Source: an uncultured Lachnospiraceae bacterium
GTDB lineage: Bacteria; Bacillota; Clostridia; Lachnospirales; Lachnospiraceae
NCBI GenBank assembly: GCA_902489645.1
Contig: CABUAW010000015.1
Span: 1 to 43,692, forward strand
Direction: 5' to 3'
Length of the DNA: 43,692 nt
Shown: positions 9,006 through 16,658 of the stretch, piece by piece
Position numbering within the stretch: the first letter of the stretch is position 1
Layout of the letters: every line of letters starts with the position of its first letter
Notes under the pieces: model-generated
What the model was told of the DNA's origin: nothing
Databases searched by the model: none
The model's input: only the letters and a program-made list of their open reading frames with translations
Translations under genes and position numbers: made by a program

Positions 9006-9155
9006 TCAGGATTTTTCTTTGGAATCACAATCGCAGCCGCAGTCACAGCAGCTTCCGCCGCAATATTTTCCCTCACGAAACTGTTTCACTCTGCGCCGGA
9101 TAACCCAAAGTACATAAAGAACCAGTAATACTCCAATAATAACAGATGCTATCAT
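9006..9155 (-). CDS. FeoB-associated Cys-rich membrane protein
   Basis: 49 residues, shorter than usual gene-calling limits. An N-terminal transmembrane helix (MIASVIIGVLLVLYVLW) is followed by a basic stretch (RRRVKQFREGK) and a cysteine cluster CGGSCCDCGCDCD with six cysteines. This layout matches the small proteins that follow feoB in many Firmicutes. They are thought to sit at the membrane next to FeoB and may handle iron or sense redox state. Its SD (GGAGG) lies in the last codons of feoB, 11 nt before the ATG, so it is expressed with feoAB. Confidence 0.88.
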   Translation of the reverse strand: MIASVIIGVLLVLYVLWVIRRRVKQFREGKYCGGSCCDCGCDCDSKEKS

Positions 9156-9162
9156 CTTCTTA

Positions 9163-11220
9163 TCAACCTCCAATCAGCGCCGAACCGACCTGGAATACGA
9201 GAACGGCCATCCCCCAGGCCACAAGCAGCTGCATCACCATCATTCCTATCGTCCAACGCCAGGAATTCGTTTCTTTGTGAATCGTTGCAATCGCAGCCAT
9301 ACACGGTATGTAAAGCAGGCAAAAAACCATCAGGGCAAAGGCATTGACGGTCTTAAATCCCATATTTTCAAGAACATAATGGAAATTTTCAATGCCAATA
9401 TCTGAATTGATGTTCATTCCAAATAAGACGCTGCAGCTTGAAACGACCAGCTCTTTGGCCGCCACGCCGGAAATCAATGCAACGCCAATCTGCCACATGC
9501 CCAGTCCGGCCGGCGCCAGCACGGGTACGAGAAACCGTCCGATAGAGGCGGCAAAGCTGTCCGAGATATCTGTGACCATTCCCGCAGCGCCAAAATTCAT
9601 GATAACCCACAGAAGAACCGAGCCGACAAAAATGGTTGTTCCGGCCTTTGTCAGATAATCCTTTACCTTTTCCCATACGTAAATGATAATCGTGCGCGCG
9701 TTAGGAGATTTATATTCGGGAAGTTCAATTAAAAGACAGTTTTTCTCTTCATTCCGGCATACGATTTTGCTGTAAATTAAAGCGACCGCGACGGCCACAA
9801 CCAGGCCGATAACATACATGGAAAAAGCGGCTGCCATGGCAAATTTTCCGAAAAACATTTTTGAAAACAAAACATAAATCGGCAGCCTCGCACTGCAGGA
9901 CATGAACGGTGTTACCATAATGGTCCGAAGCCTGTCTCTTGTATCCTCCAGCGTTCTTGCACTCATAATTGCGGGTACCGTACAGCCAAAACCGAGTAAC
10001 ATCGGGATAAAAGCTCTTCCCGACAGTCCCATCTTTCCCATCAGCCCATCCATAACATAGGCCACTCTGGACATATAACCACTGTCCTCCAAAAAAGCCA
10101 AAGCTAAAAACAACATAAAAATATTTGGAAGGAAGGTCAAAATACCTCCGACACCGGCAATAATGCCATCACAAACCAGAGAAATCAATGTCGGACTCAG
10201 ATGTAAAAGCTCCATGCCATACTGAATCCCATTCGCCACACCGGCGATAAATATTTCAAAGCCTCCGGCAATCCAGTCTCCGACGGCAAAGGTCAAAAGG
10301 AAAACGAGCGCCATAATGCCAAAGAAAATCGGCATCCCCCAAACCGGATGGGTCATCCAGCAATCAATCTCTTCTGTACGTGCTTCCTTCTGAGCCCTGT
10401 TCATTAAAACCTCGTCGATAACTTCCTCAATAAAATCATATTTTTGATTAATGATTTCATGTTCATAGCTTTTGTCAATAATATCATCCGTAGGAATCGG
10501 ATAATTTTTCATAATCTCCGGGTCTTTTTCAAGCATCTTAATCGCATGCCACCGCGGATTCACCAGGTTCGGGAAATTCGCCAGCAAACGTTCTTCCAAA
10601 TCATCAATTTTATCCTCGATATCATCCGAATAAACCATGGCAAATTCCTTGTGATGATTATGCCGATGAACACTCTGGCATACCAAATCGTGATGATGCT
10701 CCACCGGCCCGCTATTTCCTTTGCCCTGATGATGGGCTACGGCATGCATCAATACCTCAAGTCCCGTCCGTTTTCTGGCTGAAACGGGAACTACCGGGAT
10801 ACCGAGCATTTCCGGAAGGCGGTGAATATCCAACTCCATTCCCCGTTCCTCAACAATATCCATCATATTCAAAGCGAGAACTACCGGCTTTCCAAGTTCG
10901 ATAAGCTGCAGTGTCAAATAGAGATTTCGTTCCAGATTTGAGGCATCGGCCACATCCACGACCACGTCCACTTCATCGCCGAGTAAATACTGACGGGACA
11001 GAATTTCCTCCGTGGAATAGCAGGTCAGGCTGTAAATTCCCGGAAGGTCCACCAGCTTGTACTGATATTCATGAAACTTAAAAGCGCCCTCCTTCTTTTC
11101 TACGGTAACTCCCGGCCAATTGGCCACCTTTAAACGTGCGCCCGTATAGGCGTTGAAAAGCGTCGTTTTGCCGCAGTTTGGATTTCCTGCAAAAGCAACA
11201 TGAATTACTTGTCCATTCAT
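9163..11220 (-). CDS. feoB: Ferrous iron transport protein B
   Basis: 685 residues. N-terminal cytosolic GTPase with G1 GNPNCGKT (12-19), G3 DLPGIYS, G4 NMMD and a GDI-like helical region, followed by the Gate/Core membrane part with repeated hydrophobic helices. It imports Fe2+ under low-oxygen conditions, as suits an anaerobe. There is a His-rich loop (VEHHHDLVCQSVHRHNHHK) between the G domain and the helical region, which could contact metal. Its start overlaps the feoA stop by 4 nt (ATGA), indicating translational coupling. Confidence 0.97.
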   Translation of the reverse strand: MNGQVIHVAFAGNPNCGKTTLFNAYTGARLKVANWPGVTVEKKEGAFKFHEYQYKLVDLPGIYSLTCYSTEEILSRQYLLGDEVDVVVDVADASNLERNLYLTLQLIELGKPVVLALNMMDIVEERGMELDIHRLPEMLGIPVVPVSARKRTGLEVLMHAVAHHQGKGNSGPVEHHHDLVCQSVHRHNHHKEFAMVYSDDIEDKIDDLEERLLANFPNLVNPRWHAIKMLEKDPEIMKNYPIPTDDIIDKSYEHEIINQKYDFIEEVIDEVLMNRAQKEARTEEIDCWMTHPVWGMPIFFGIMALVFLLTFAVGDWIAGGFEIFIAGVANGIQYGMELLHLSPTLISLVCDGIIAGVGGILTFLPNIFMLFLALAFLEDSGYMSRVAYVMDGLMGKMGLSGRAFIPMLLGFGCTVPAIMSARTLEDTRDRLRTIMVTPFMSCSARLPIYVLFSKMFFGKFAMAAAFSMYVIGLVVAVAVALIYSKIVCRNEEKNCLLIELPEYKSPNARTIIIYVWEKVKDYLTKAGTTIFVGSVLLWVIMNFGAAGMVTDISDSFAASIGRFLVPVLAPAGLGMWQIGVALISGVAAKELVVSSCSVLFGMNINSDIGIENFHYVLENMGFKTVNAFALMVFCLLYIPCMAAIATIHKETNSWRWTIGMMVMQLLVAWGMAVLVFQVGSALIGG

Positions 11221-11444
11221 AATGCGCCCTCCTTCACATAAATCCCCATGGAAATTTCTTTTCCAATTGCCATCCGTGTGCCTCTGGCCTTAAAAATCAT
11301 CGTTCCGTTTTTCTTTCTATTTAAAACTTCCACCTTCGTTCCATGAATCAGTCCCAGTGCTTCCAGCCTGCGTCCAACCTTTTCATTCAACCGGGTTGAT
11401 TCAACAACATATTCCATTCCCGGAATACCTTCCGATAAAGTCAT
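11217..11444 (-). CDS. feoA: Ferrous iron transport protein A
   Basis: 75 residues from the chosen start, the usual FeoA size: an SH3-like beta barrel with LNEKVGRRLEALGLIHGTKV and a C-terminal RGTRMAIGKEISMGI. It is a cytosolic partner that supports FeoB. The frame stays open to an ATG at 11483, but the promoter at 11495-11523 would start RNA near 11488, leaving that ATG only a 5-nt leader. The ATG at 11444 has GGAGG 8 nt upstream and a leader of about 44 nt, so it is preferred. Confidence 0.92.
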   Translation of the reverse strand: MTLSEGIPGMEYVVESTRLNEKVGRRLEALGLIHGTKVEVLNRKKNGTMIFKARGTRMAIGKEISMGIYVKEGAL

Positions 11445-11494
11445 ACCTAAGTCCTCCGCCACTAATTGATAATATATTCTCATTTACTCCATAC

Positions 11495-11523
11495 ATATTA
11501 CCCTTATTCGGATTAGCTGTCAA
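11495..11523 (-). promoter_or_regulatory. Sigma-A promoter of feoAB
   Basis: Minus strand: perfect -35 TTGACA (11518-11523), 17-bp spacer, -10 TAATAT (11495-11500). I could not find a convincing Fur or DtxR box over it. Confidence 0.75.
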
Positions 11524-11549
11524 TAACTTCCTTTTATTATCATACACAA

Positions 11550-11593
11550 TAAAAAATCCCGTCCAACCAGCTTTTAAAACTGTCGGACGGGAC
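11550..11593 (-). terminator. Terminator of the CobW gene pair
   Basis: Minus strand: GTCCCGTCC (left arm) pairs with GGACGGGA, followed by ATTTTTTATT. It lies 20-60 nt after the stop of the first CobW-type gene and just upstream of the feoA promoter. Confidence 0.8.
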
Positions 11594-11614
11594 CACCTGT
11601 CTGTCTGCATATAT

Positions 11615-12559
11615 CTAATTAAAATAAACCATATCTTCTTCCGGTTTGATTGCTTTTTCAATCCGCCGTGCATAGAGTACGGGGCCAATACCATGATATT
11701 CATCCCGGTGTTCCAGACGAACCTCTGCCGTCACCCGAACCCACTGTTTGTTTTTCAGCCGGGCGGCAAATTTGCTTTTGCACAGAAATCCAAGGAAGGT
11801 AACATCATCCGCACAGCAGGTCATAGCCATACGGCCCGGGACAAAATATCCGTCTTCAAAATTCTTTGAACGGAACACCATTCCCTTGATAATCACCTGT
11901 TTACCTTCATAGCGTTCACCGTGGTCAAGGGCGTCCAGATACCAAATGCCATAGTTGTCATCATCAATCTCGATAATATCCTGATTCACATCGTAAGGCA
12001 AAATATCCTCGCCCGGGTCGAGTATATCACCGTTTTCCGCCTCAAAAATAAGCTCGGCTTTGCTGTTAAGTACCTTCACATTACGAATTAAATAAGAAAT
12101 ATCCGTTGTTTCTTCATTACAGCGGTTAAAAATAGCCATCTGCGTACAGGTCAGAATGTCCGCCATCAAGGAACGCATATTATTCATATATAACTGGAAG
12201 GTCGACGCATCTACGGTGGTAACTACCTGAAAAAGTTCCCAGCGATACGGAAGCTGCATGCGGATAAACTCGCTGACCGGCCACATGCCATTGTATTCAA
12301 TAATGACCTGCTGCGGACGATGCTCCCGGCGGCATTTTTTAAGAAAATCCAAGGTGAAATCTTCCTTATCCTCCACAGTCACCACATCCACATTGTACTG
12401 CTCAAGCAGCTCCGGCTCAATCTCCGCTTCACCCTCCTCGGTGAGAATCAGCAGCGTTTTTTCATCTTCAACAAAATTACCTTCCAAAATCACCTGTTCA
12501 ATAAAGGTTGTCTTGCCGCTCTCAAGGAAACCGGTAATCAAATAAACAGGAACCTGCAT
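11615..12559 (-). CDS. CobW-like G3E GTPase fused to a TIGR03943/DUF1980-type C-terminal domain
   Basis: 314 residues. The N-terminal half is a G3E P-loop GTPase: Walker A GFLESGKTT (10-18) and Walker B VIIEYNGMW. The CxCC metal motif of CobW proteins is absent, and the NKxD guanine motif reads NRCN. The C-terminal ~110 residues (GKQVIIKGMVFRS, then RMAMTCCADD and FLGFLC) resemble the C-terminal domain of the YcgQ-like TIGR03943 family, which contains the same TCCxxD stretch with neighbouring cysteines. It is co-transcribed with a His-rich CobW homologue, suggesting a joint role in zinc or other metal delivery. The target is unknown. Confidence 0.75.
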   Translation of the reverse strand: MQVPVYLITGFLESGKTTFIEQVILEGNFVEDEKTLLILTEEGEAEIEPELLEQYNVDVVTVEDKEDFTLDFLKKCRREHRPQQVIIEYNGMWPVSEFIRMQLPYRWELFQVVTTVDASTFQLYMNNMRSLMADILTCTQMAIFNRCNEETTDISYLIRNVKVLNSKAELIFEAENGDILDPGEDILPYDVNQDIIEIDDDNYGIWYLDALDHGERYEGKQVIIKGMVFRSKNFEDGYFVPGRMAMTCCADDVTFLGFLCKSKFAARLKNKQWVRVTAEVRLEHRDEYHGIGPVLYARRIEKAIKPEEDMVYFN

Positions 12560-12575
12560 TTATCCTTCCTCCGTT

Positions 12576-13649
12576 CTAGTTCAGGCCGAATAATTCTTCC
12601 AGCTTGTCTTCCTTCAATTCAGAGCCAATAACGCAAAGACGTCCGGTGACATCCGGTTCGCCGTCACGCAATTCAAATTCACCCGGAACAAGGTCGAAGT
12701 AAATCCAGCCGCCCTTTGTATCCGGCACCATACCTTTGGCTCTCAGAATCAGGCCATAATCTTCGGAATGAGCCAGCACGTCCAGGGTCATCTGCATCTG
12801 GTCGCGGTCATATTTCTTTGCTGTCTCCTGACCCCAGCTTGTAAACACATCATCGGCATGATGATGTCCATGGTCATGGTCGTGGTCATGATGATGCTCA
12901 TGCTCATGCTCATGGTCATGATGGTGGTCATGGTCATGATGATGCTCATGCTCATGATGATGTTCGTGGTCATGCTCGTGGTCATGATGGTGTTCGTGGT
13001 CATGCTCGTGATGATGTTCATGTTCTTCTTCAAGAAGCTTCAGCACAAAATCATTTTCCTTTTCCATGGCATCCAGAATTTTCATACCGTCAATGTCATC
13101 CCAGGCCGTTGTGACAATCGTAGCCTTCGGGTTATGCTCTTTAATCATTTCAAGGCATTTGGCTAATTTGTCCTCGGACATTTTCTGAGTACGGCTCAGT
13201 ACGATTGTTTTCGCATGTTCAATCTGGTTATTGAAGAATTCCCCGAAGTTCTTCATATACATTTTGCACTTCTGTCCGTCGACAACGGCCGTATAGCTGT
13301 TCAGCGCAATATCAACCTTTTCTCCGACGCCTTCCACCGCACGGATAACATCCGATAATTTACCTACGCCCGATGGTTCAATGATAACCCGGTCCGGTGC
13401 ATAATCGTGAATCACCTTTTCAAGCGCCGTACCAAAATCACCAACCAGAGAACAGCAGATACATCCCGAATTCATCTCTGTAATTTCAACTCCGGCATCC
13501 CTCAAAAATCCACCGTCAATTCCAATCTCCCCAAATTCATTTTCAATAAGAACAACCTTTTCATCTTTAAAAGCCTCAGATAACAGCTTCTTAATCAATG
13601 TGGTTTTTCCAGCACCTAAAAATCCAGAAATAATATCAATCTTAGTCAC
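12576..13649 (-). CDS. CobW/ZNG-type G3E GTPase with His-rich metal-binding tail
   Basis: About 357 residues. Walker A GFLGAGKTT, the ENEFGEIGIDG switch region, the metal-site motif GCICCSL (CxCC) and IIEPSG Walker B are all present, so this is a true COG0523 metallochaperone-type GTPase. The NKxD guanine motif is changed to SRTQ. A central segment of about 57 residues holds roughly 35 histidines alternating with Asp/Glu, a zinc/nickel/cobalt buffer. The C-terminal CobW_C domain follows. The frame is open back to an ATG at 13721, but that lies in a terminator-like hairpin. I chose the GTG at 13649, with AAAGG 11 nt upstream; a GTG at 13658 is an alternative. Confidence 0.88.
   Translation of the reverse strand: MTKIDIISGFLGAGKTTLIKKLLSEAFKDEKVVLIENEFGEIGIDGGFLRDAGVEITEMNSGCICCSLVGDFGTALEKVIHDYAPDRVIIEPSGVGKLSDVIRAVEGVGEKVDIALNSYTAVVDGQKCKMYMKNFGEFFNNQIEHAKTIVLSRTQKMSEDKLAKCLEMIKEHNPKATIVTTAWDDIDGMKILDAMEKENDFVLKLLEEEHEHHHEHDHEHHHDHEHDHEHHHEHEHHHDHDHHHDHEHEHEHHHDHDHDHGHHHADDVFTSWGQETAKKYDRDQMQMTLDVLAHSEDYGLILRAKGMVPDTKGGWIYFDLVPGEFELRDGEPDVTGRLCVIGSELKEDKLEELFGLN
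12851..13027 (-). repeat. Low-complexity repeat encoding the poly-His/Asp/Glu tail
   Basis: Plus strand reads as irregular repeats of CATGATGATG, CATGGTCATG and CATGCTCATG. It encodes about 35 His codons (CAT/CAC) mixed with GAC/GAG/GAA within the second CobW gene. Such tracts expand and contract by slippage in multiples of 6 or 9 nt, so length may differ among strains. Confidence 0.9.
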
Positions 13650-13686
13650 TATAGTCACTACCTTTCCAGTTTTAAAAACACCTTGT

Positions 13687-13716
13687 AAAAAAATTCCGTC
13701 TGTAAGTGACGGAATT
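13687..13716 (-). terminator. Intrinsic terminator (or leader attenuator) before the His-rich CobW gene
   Basis: Minus strand: AATTCCGTC / GACGGAATT 9-bp stem, 7-nt loop, then a run of seven T. It may end aminopeptidase transcription, but it also lies just downstream of a good promoter (13727-13755), so it is in the leader of the CobW transcript. Confidence 0.8.
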
Positions 13717-13726
13717 ACCATTTCTT

Positions 13727-13755
13727 AGTGTACCACACCAGATTTGGTTTATCAA
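13727..13755 (-). promoter_or_regulatory. Promoter of the CobW gene pair
   Basis: Minus strand: TTGATA (13750-13755), 17-bp spacer, TACACT (13727-13732) with TGG extended -10. The predicted start, about 13720, is at the base of the terminator-like hairpin. Confidence 0.6.
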
Positions 13756-13758
13756 GAA

Positions 13759-15147
13759 TTAAATCCAATCTTTTGTTTTTAAGAAGGTTTCATAGCATTT
13801 TTCGGCTTCATATATGTCCGCCTTACTTGTAATTTCCCAAGGGGCGTGCATACTCAAAACCGCAACGCCGCAGTCAATAACATCCATATCATAGGCCGCC
13901 GGTATCCAGGCGATGGTATTGCCGCCGCCGGCGTCTACCCGTCCCATTTCGGCCATCTGATATGCCACCTTGGCATCATCCAGAATCCGGCGGATACGGG
14001 CTACGTACTCGGCTCCGGCCTCATTGGAACCAGACTTGCCGCGGGCTCCGGTATATTTATTAAATACGACGCCATGTCCAAAATAGGCCGTATTATTTTT
14101 CTCAAACACCGAAGAATAGGCCGGGTCGTAGGCTGCGCTCACGTCGGAGGACAGCATTTTTGAGTTGGCCAGAGTCCGGCGAAGCGTAATATCGTTTAAT
14201 TTACCCATGGAATGAAGGAGTTCGGCAATCGTATTTTCAAAAAATTTAGAACCCATGCTGGAAGCTCCCACACTTCCGATTTCTTCTTTATCTACGAAAA
14301 TTGCAACGCTGGTCCGCATTACCTCATCTACGGACAGCATCGCCATCAAAGATGTGTAGGCGCATACCCGGTCATCCTGTCCATACCCCATGACCATACT
14401 CCGGTCCAGGCCGAAATCTCTGGACTTTCCGGCCGGAACCACTTCAATTTCACCGGAAATGAAATCTTCTTCTTCGATATCATATTTTTCTTTTAAAAGT
14501 TTTAAAATATTTGCTTTAACCTTGTCCTTTGTATCCGAATCTTTCAACGGACGGCTTCCCACAAGTATGTCCAGATTTTCCCCCTCAACGACAACAGCTC
14601 CCTTTTTTTCAAGCTGTTTGGCCGACAGATGAACGAGCAAATCGGTCACGCCAAATACCGGGTCATTATCGTCTTCACCGATATTGATTTCCACATGACT
14701 GCCGTCTTTTTTGACAATAGTGCCATGAAGCGCCAAAGGCAAGGTCACCCACTGGTATTTTTTAATACCGCCATAATAGTGGGTATCCATATAGGCCAGT
14801 TCCGTATCCTCATATAACGGATTCTGTTTCAAATCCAGACGCGGTGAATCGATATGGGCGCCGAGAATATTCAAGCCCTCTTCCATCGGGAAAAGCCCCA
14901 CATTAATAAACATGACCGCCTTCCCTTTTGTCTGGGCATAAATTTTACTTCCATGACGCAAAATATGTCCCCCGCGGATAACTTCCTCCATAGATACGTA
15001 ACCGCACTGTTTGGCCGTCGAAATCATTTGGCGCACACATTCTCTTTCCGTCTTTCCATTATCCAGAAAAAATTTATATCCCTGAATTAATGCGTCCATC
15101 ATTTCCAAATCTTCATCTGTATATGTATCCCAGGCATTTTCTTTCAT
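13759..15147 (-). CDS. M18 family aminopeptidase
   Basis: 462 residues of the M18 (aspartyl aminopeptidase/aminopeptidase I) metallopeptidase family. Zinc-site and catalytic motifs are visible: GAHIDSPRLDLK, the YYGGIKKYQW segment, YGQDDRVCAYTSL, DKEEIGSVGASSM and a C-terminal SMHAPWE. These cytosolic dodecamers remove N-terminal residues, often acidic ones, from peptides. The SD is TTAGGAGGAATATACAG. It is the last gene of the tcdA-LRR-VWA-AAA run with a gap of 13 nt from the AAA gene, so probably co-transcribed. Confidence 0.93.
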   Translation of the reverse strand: MKENAWDTYTDEDLEMMDALIQGYKFFLDNGKTERECVRQMISTAKQCGYVSMEEVIRGGHILRHGSKIYAQTKGKAVMFINVGLFPMEEGLNILGAHIDSPRLDLKQNPLYEDTELAYMDTHYYGGIKKYQWVTLPLALHGTIVKKDGSHVEINIGEDDNDPVFGVTDLLVHLSAKQLEKKGAVVVEGENLDILVGSRPLKDSDTKDKVKANILKLLKEKYDIEEEDFISGEIEVVPAGKSRDFGLDRSMVMGYGQDDRVCAYTSLMAMLSVDEVMRTSVAIFVDKEEIGSVGASSMGSKFFENTIAELLHSMGKLNDITLRRTLANSKMLSSDVSAAYDPAYSSVFEKNNTAYFGHGVVFNKYTGARGKSGSNEAGAEYVARIRRILDDAKVAYQMAEMGRVDAGGGNTIAWIPAAYDMDVIDCGVAVLSMHAPWEITSKADIYEAEKCYETFLKTKDWI

Positions 15148-15160
15148 CTGTATATTCCTC

Positions 15161-16657
15161 CTAACCTAAGAATGAAAGTTCTTTTTCAATTCCCTGAATA
15201 TCCGCCATAATGGCGCTCTGACGTTCTCCAAGCAAAAGTCCCTGATTATATTGATAATATTTTTCACAGCCATTTTCGCCGATAAACCAGAGCGCATAAT
15301 GGCTTGAATTTAATTCTGTGATAAAGACAACCATTTCCTGACTTTCACCGAAAGCGCCTTCCACAAAGGCAAAGGAATTATCAAAGGCGCCCTTCCATTG
15401 TTCCAGCATGGCCTGACGTCCGGACACGGCCTCGCTGAATTTATTTTTTATCGCTTCAAAATCCGCGCCTTCCCGGGCTGCTTTGACATAATCCTCCAAT
15501 GTGCGCATCAAACGCATACAAATACGCACCTCGGATTTTTCCATAGTCTTTCCATGGTCGCTCTTTTCCCATTTATCCTTTTCCTGATTTAATGCTTCCG
15601 AAAGCCCTTCCGTCAAATCCGGCTGTCCCTTGACAAATTTTAACACAGAGAAGAGGCGTTCCACATAAACATCCCACTCATAACAGTCTTTGGCCCCGTC
15701 GCTCAAAGCGCTGACGAGAAGCCCCAGAACACTCAGCTTTTCATCAAACGGCGCCGAAGAAATCCGTTCTTCGGCTCCCGGATGAATCTTTCCATGCAAA
15801 ATATCCGCCACATTGTAATCCGCCGCATATTTTTTGTACAAATCCATATATGCCGAAAATTCCTTGGCAATCCGGGGATGCTGCAAATATTGTCCAATCA
15901 CGCCTTCGGTCACCGGAATATCCAGTTTTTCATAAGTCCGAATCATCTGGGACAAATCCTCCCAGCCACGGGCCGTCACAAAACGTTTGCCCTCCACGGT
16001 CGTTTCAACCGTATAAAAATTTTCTTTTTTTACATCCAGATAGGAAATAATACTTCCATGGACGCCGACCTTATAGGCATATTCCTTCCATACCGGAAGA
16101 TTCTCAGTCACATCAATCCGTTTCACACGGTCCAGAGTAACAATATCAAATTCCTTAACGGATTTATTATATTCCGGCGGATTGCCCGCAGCTACGATAA
16201 TCCACCCCTCCGGTACCCGATGATTTCCGAAAGTCTTTCCCTGCAAAAACTGGAGCATGGTCGGCGCCAGAGTCTCAGAAACACAATTAATTTCATCAAT
16301 AAATAGTATGCCTTCTTTCAGCCCGGTACGCTCCATCTGTTCGTAAACAGAGCCGATGATTTCACTCATCGTGTATTCGGTCATCGCATACGCTTTTCCG
16401 CCAAAATCTTTATGTTCAATAATCGGCAGGCCGATGGCGGACTGCCGGGTATGATGGGTAATGGTATAAGACACCAGACCAATGCCGCACTCCCTGGCCA
16501 CCTGTTCCATAATCGCCGTCTTTCCGATTCCCGGAGGTCCAATCAGAAGAACCGGACGCTGATGGGTCGTTCCAATCATATAGTTGCCAAGCTCATCCTT
16601 TGCCGTATAGGCTCTCACTGTATGAATTATTTCTTCTTTTGCTTCTTTAATGTTCAT
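15161..16657 (-). CDS. MoxR-type AAA+ ATPase
   Basis: About 498 residues. Walker A GPPGIGKT, Walker B ILFIDEINCVS, and sensor-1 VAAGNPPEYN identify an AAA+ ATPase of the MoxR/CbbQ-like group (AAA_5). The C-terminal ~230 residues are helical with no recognised domain. MoxR ATPases act with VWA-domain partners as chaperone-like remodelling machines; the partner here is the gene just upstream. The frame opens at a GTG (16666), but GGAG stands 8 nt before the ATG at 16657, which follows the VWA stop by one base. Its client is unknown. Confidence 0.88.
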   Translation of the reverse strand: MNIKEAKEEIIHTVRAYTAKDELGNYMIGTTHQRPVLLIGPPGIGKTAIMEQVARECGIGLVSYTITHHTRQSAIGLPIIEHKDFGGKAYAMTEYTMSEIIGSVYEQMERTGLKEGILFIDEINCVSETLAPTMLQFLQGKTFGNHRVPEGWIIVAAGNPPEYNKSVKEFDIVTLDRVKRIDVTENLPVWKEYAYKVGVHGSIISYLDVKKENFYTVETTVEGKRFVTARGWEDLSQMIRTYEKLDIPVTEGVIGQYLQHPRIAKEFSAYMDLYKKYAADYNVADILHGKIHPGAEERISSAPFDEKLSVLGLLVSALSDGAKDCYEWDVYVERLFSVLKFVKGQPDLTEGLSEALNQEKDKWEKSDHGKTMEKSEVRICMRLMRTLEDYVKAAREGADFEAIKNKFSEAVSGRQAMLEQWKGAFDNSFAFVEGAFGESQEMVVFITELNSSHYALWFIGENGCEKYYQYNQGLLLGERQSAIMADIQGIEKELSFLG

Positions 16658-16658
16658 T

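Noticed and set aside
11484..11560. Fur/DtxR box at the feoAB promoter
   Set aside because: TGATAAT and TTATTGA pieces are present, but no convincing 19-bp inverted repeat overlaps the -35 or -10.
12851..13027. Repeat array that might suggest a CRISPR or satellite
   Set aside because: Unit length is 6-12 nt and irregular, fully explained by alternating His/Asp/Glu codons in a CobW gene; there are no spacers.
12768..13166. Long Met-rich open frame on plus opposite the CobW gene
   Set aside because: It is the reverse reading of the His-codon repeat (CAT on minus reads ATG on plus). No ribosome-binding site or domain.
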